Source: Pseudonocardia alni
Lineage (GTDB): Bacteria > Actinomycetota > Actinomycetes > Mycobacteriales > Pseudonocardiaceae
Direction: 5' to 3'
DNA length: 64,000 bases
NCBI RefSeq assembly: GCF_002813375.1
Contig: NZ_PHUJ01000003.1
Coordinates: forward strand, 3,224,001 to 3,288,000
The notes beneath the pieces are model-generated. The model saw only the letters and a program-made list of their open reading frames with translations. It had not been told where the DNA came from and did no database searches. Positions 62,646 to 64,000 of this stretch are shown here, piece after piece; position 1 is the first letter of the stretch, and the number at the start of each line of letters is the position of its first letter. The position numbers and the translations under genes are program-made.

Positions 62646-64000
62646 TCAGTTGTCGCCCCCGCGGCCCGGACGGTCCCGGCCCGCGTCGGAGCCGGGCGGA
62701 CCGTCGCTGTTGCCGTCGCTGCCGGGGTCGCCGCCGCTGTCGTCGCCGGCCCCGTCCCCGGAGCCGTCGCCCGAGGAGTCACCCCGGTCGCCGCGATTCC
62801 CGCGGTCACCCCGGTCCCCGCGATCGCCGCGGTCGCCGTTGTCGCCGGGCTCCTGGGTGGTGGTCGTCTGCTGGTCGTCGCCCTGCCCGGAGTCGTTCGA
62901 GACGGCCCGGGCCGGAGCCTGGCCGATCGGCTCGAAGTCGGAGAACTGCTCCACCGGCGTCCCCTGCAGCACGTCGTTCATGAACGACTGCCAGATCGAG
63001 CCGGGCAGCATCCGCCCGTAGACCGGGCGGCCCGCGGAGTTCTTGATCGGGGTGTTGTCGTCGGTGCCGACCCACACCGCGGTGGACACCGACGGTGTGT
63101 AGCCGACGGTCCAGGCGTCGTTGTTCTGGCCCTGGACGCTGCTCTGCACGGTGCCGGTCTTCGCGGCGACCGGACGCCCGTCCAGCCCGATCCGCGACGA
63201 GCTCGCGACGTCGGTCATGGACTCGGTGACGTTGCGGGCGACCTCGGCCGGCATGACCTGCTGGCCGTTGTCGGTGCTGCCGCGGTCGTAGATGACCCGC
63301 CCGTCGCTGGCGGTGACCTTCGCGATCAGGAACGGGTCGCGCTTCATGCCGTCGGCCGCGAACGTGCCGTAGGCGGCGGCCATGTCCTCGGGGTGGACCT
63401 CGCGGTCACCCAGCGAGATGCCGCCGGTGGGGTTCGGCAACAGGTCGGCGGGGATGCCGGCCTGGTGCGCGGCGTCGGCGACCCGCTGCGGGCCGACGTC
63501 GAGGCCCATCCGGTAGAAGACCGTGTTGATCGACTTGGTCATGGCCTCCTTCACCGAGCACCGGCCGCAGCTGACGCCCTCGGAGTTGGTGACCGTGGTG
63601 CCGGCGAGCTCCTGGGGGGAGGAGCCGTCGTAGATCGTGCCGAGACCGACCGGCGGGTTCGCCTGCAGCGCCGCCGCGAGCACGAACGGCTTGAACGACG
63701 AGCCGGGCTGCTTGAGCACCGAGGCGTAGTCGAGGCCGACACCGTTCTCCCCGCCGAAGTAGGCGATGACCGCGCCGGTCTTCGGGTTCACCGACACCAA
63801 CGAGGACCGCAGGTTGCCGGGCTGGCCGTCCATGACCTTCTCGACGGCCGTCGCCGCGTCCTCCTGGGCCTTCGGATCGATCGTCGTGGTGACCGTCAGA
63901 CCCTGGGTGTTGATCTCGGTCTCGGAGATCCCGAGCTTCTCCAGCTCGGCGCGGGCCGCGTTGTAGATGTGGCCCTTGTCGTCACCGGGGATACCACCGC
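62646..64000 (-). CDS. ponA1: Bifunctional class A penicillin-binding protein, C-terminal part (PonA1)
   Basis: The gene enters from beyond the window edge; about 450 residues are seen. The transpeptidase motifs are [13 protein letters not shown] (Ser-x-x-Lys), [13 protein letters not shown] (Ser-x-Asn) and AAKTGTVQS (Lys-Thr-Gly). [23 protein letters not shown] sequence and [15 protein letters not shown] complete the domain. After it, about 90 residues are disordered, with a run of Gly-Asp-Arg repeats followed by Gly/Ser/Asp-rich sequence. With the missing glycosyltransferase domain it polymerises and cross-links peptidoglycan at the pole. First gene of the conserved ponA1 - GT-C pair. Confidence 0.93.
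   Translation of the reverse strand, partial: GGIPGDDKGHIYNAARAELEKLGISETEINTQGLTVTTTIDPKAQEDAATAVEKVMDGQPGNLRSSLVSVNPKTGAVIAYFGGENGVGLDYASVLKQPGSSFKPFVLAAALQANPPVGLGTIYDGSSPQELAGTTVTNSEGVSCGRCSVKEAMTKSINTVFYRMGLDVGPQRVADAAHQAGIPADLLPNPTGGISLGDREVHPEDMAAAYGTFAADGMKRDPFLIAKVTASDGRVIYDRGSTDNGQQVMPAEVARNVTESMTDVASSSRIGLDGRPVAAKTGTVQSSVQGQNNDAWTVGYTPSVSTAVWVGTDDNTPIKNSAGRPVYGRMLPGSIWQSFMNDVLQGTPVEQFSDFEPIGQAPARAVSNDSGQGDDQQTTTTQEPGDNGDRGDRGDRGDRGNRGDRGDSSGDGSGDGAGDDSGGDPGSDGNSDGPPGSDAGRDRPGRGGDN

Noticed and set aside
1..64000. tRNA genes, CRISPR arrays, insertion sequences, prophage
   Set aside because: No T-loop GTTCGANTC context, no spaced direct repeats, no transposase or integrase reading frames were seen in the window.

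Overview
The window is very GC-rich, densely packed chromosomal DNA with strong G/C third-position bias, frequent GTG starts and many short overlaps between genes. Gene content points to an actinomycete, most likely of the Pseudonocardia / Pseudonocardiaceae type: a FadE5-type acyl-CoA dehydrogenase, GTP-dependent PEP carboxykinase, an MT0933-like antitoxin-family protein, DUF3040, an actinobacterial nitric oxide synthase, and the conserved block ponA1 - GT-C mannosyltransferase - rpsF - ssb - rpsR - rplI - dnaB that mycobacteria carry as Rv0050-Rv0058. That block normally lies not far from oriC. I saw no tRNA, rRNA, CRISPR array, insertion sequence or prophage.

Layout. 1-6.2 kb: the N-terminal part of an ATPase-type LuxR regulator, an IspD-like nucleotidyltransferase, a Tat-exported cholesterol-oxidase-like GMC enzyme divergent from a TetR regulator, a zinc-finger methyltransferase and a secreted amidase. 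6.3-13.7 kb: fadE5 under two tandem palindromic operators, a CBS protein, a VanW protein, an orphan GroES paralogue, an AAA ATPase and a 44-residue Arg-rich ORF. 13.8-18.9 kb: FxsA and a branched-chain-type 2-oxo acid dehydrogenase operon (E1 alpha, E1 beta, E2). 19.1-26.8 kb: a polar amino-acid ABC importer, an AhpD-like protein, a NarL-type two-component system, a class C beta-lactamase-like lipoprotein and a DUF3024 protein. 26.8-34.4 kb: a degenerate SF1-helicase-like protein, the CstA/YbdD pyruvate or peptide uptake pair, and pckG with a structured leader; together with fadE5 these suit growth on gluconeogenic carbon. 34.6-38.5 kb: a DHA2 drug exporter with its TetR repressor and two tandem operators, then small membrane proteins. 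38.7-47.2 kb: two GT2 glycosyltransferases, trmB, a nitric oxide synthase with a long disordered N-terminal extension, a PaaI thioesterase, an NYN-domain protein, an amidohydrolase and a sugar-lactone-oxidase-like flavoprotein. 47.2-54.9 kb: a gene-free stretch full of stem-loops, an AI-2E permease, an SDR/DUF2867 protein, a BlaI-type repressor, a methyltransferase and a degenerate RmlC-like protein facing each other, and DUF3040. 54.9-64.0 kb: dnaB, rplI, rpsR, ssb, rpsF, endonuclease IV, a LuxR-regulator remnant, a NUDIX hydrolase, the GT-C enzyme and the 3' part of ponA1.

I found no obviously new defence or biosynthetic island. The observations most worth following are the SF1-helicase-like protein whose ATP-binding motifs have all decayed (26.8-28.9 kb), the stem-loop series at 47.47-47.83 kb, the pckG and rpsF leaders with alternative pairings, the two tandem-operator systems (fadE5 and the MFS/TetR pair), the extended NOS, and a LuxR regulator that has lost exactly its DNA-binding segment.
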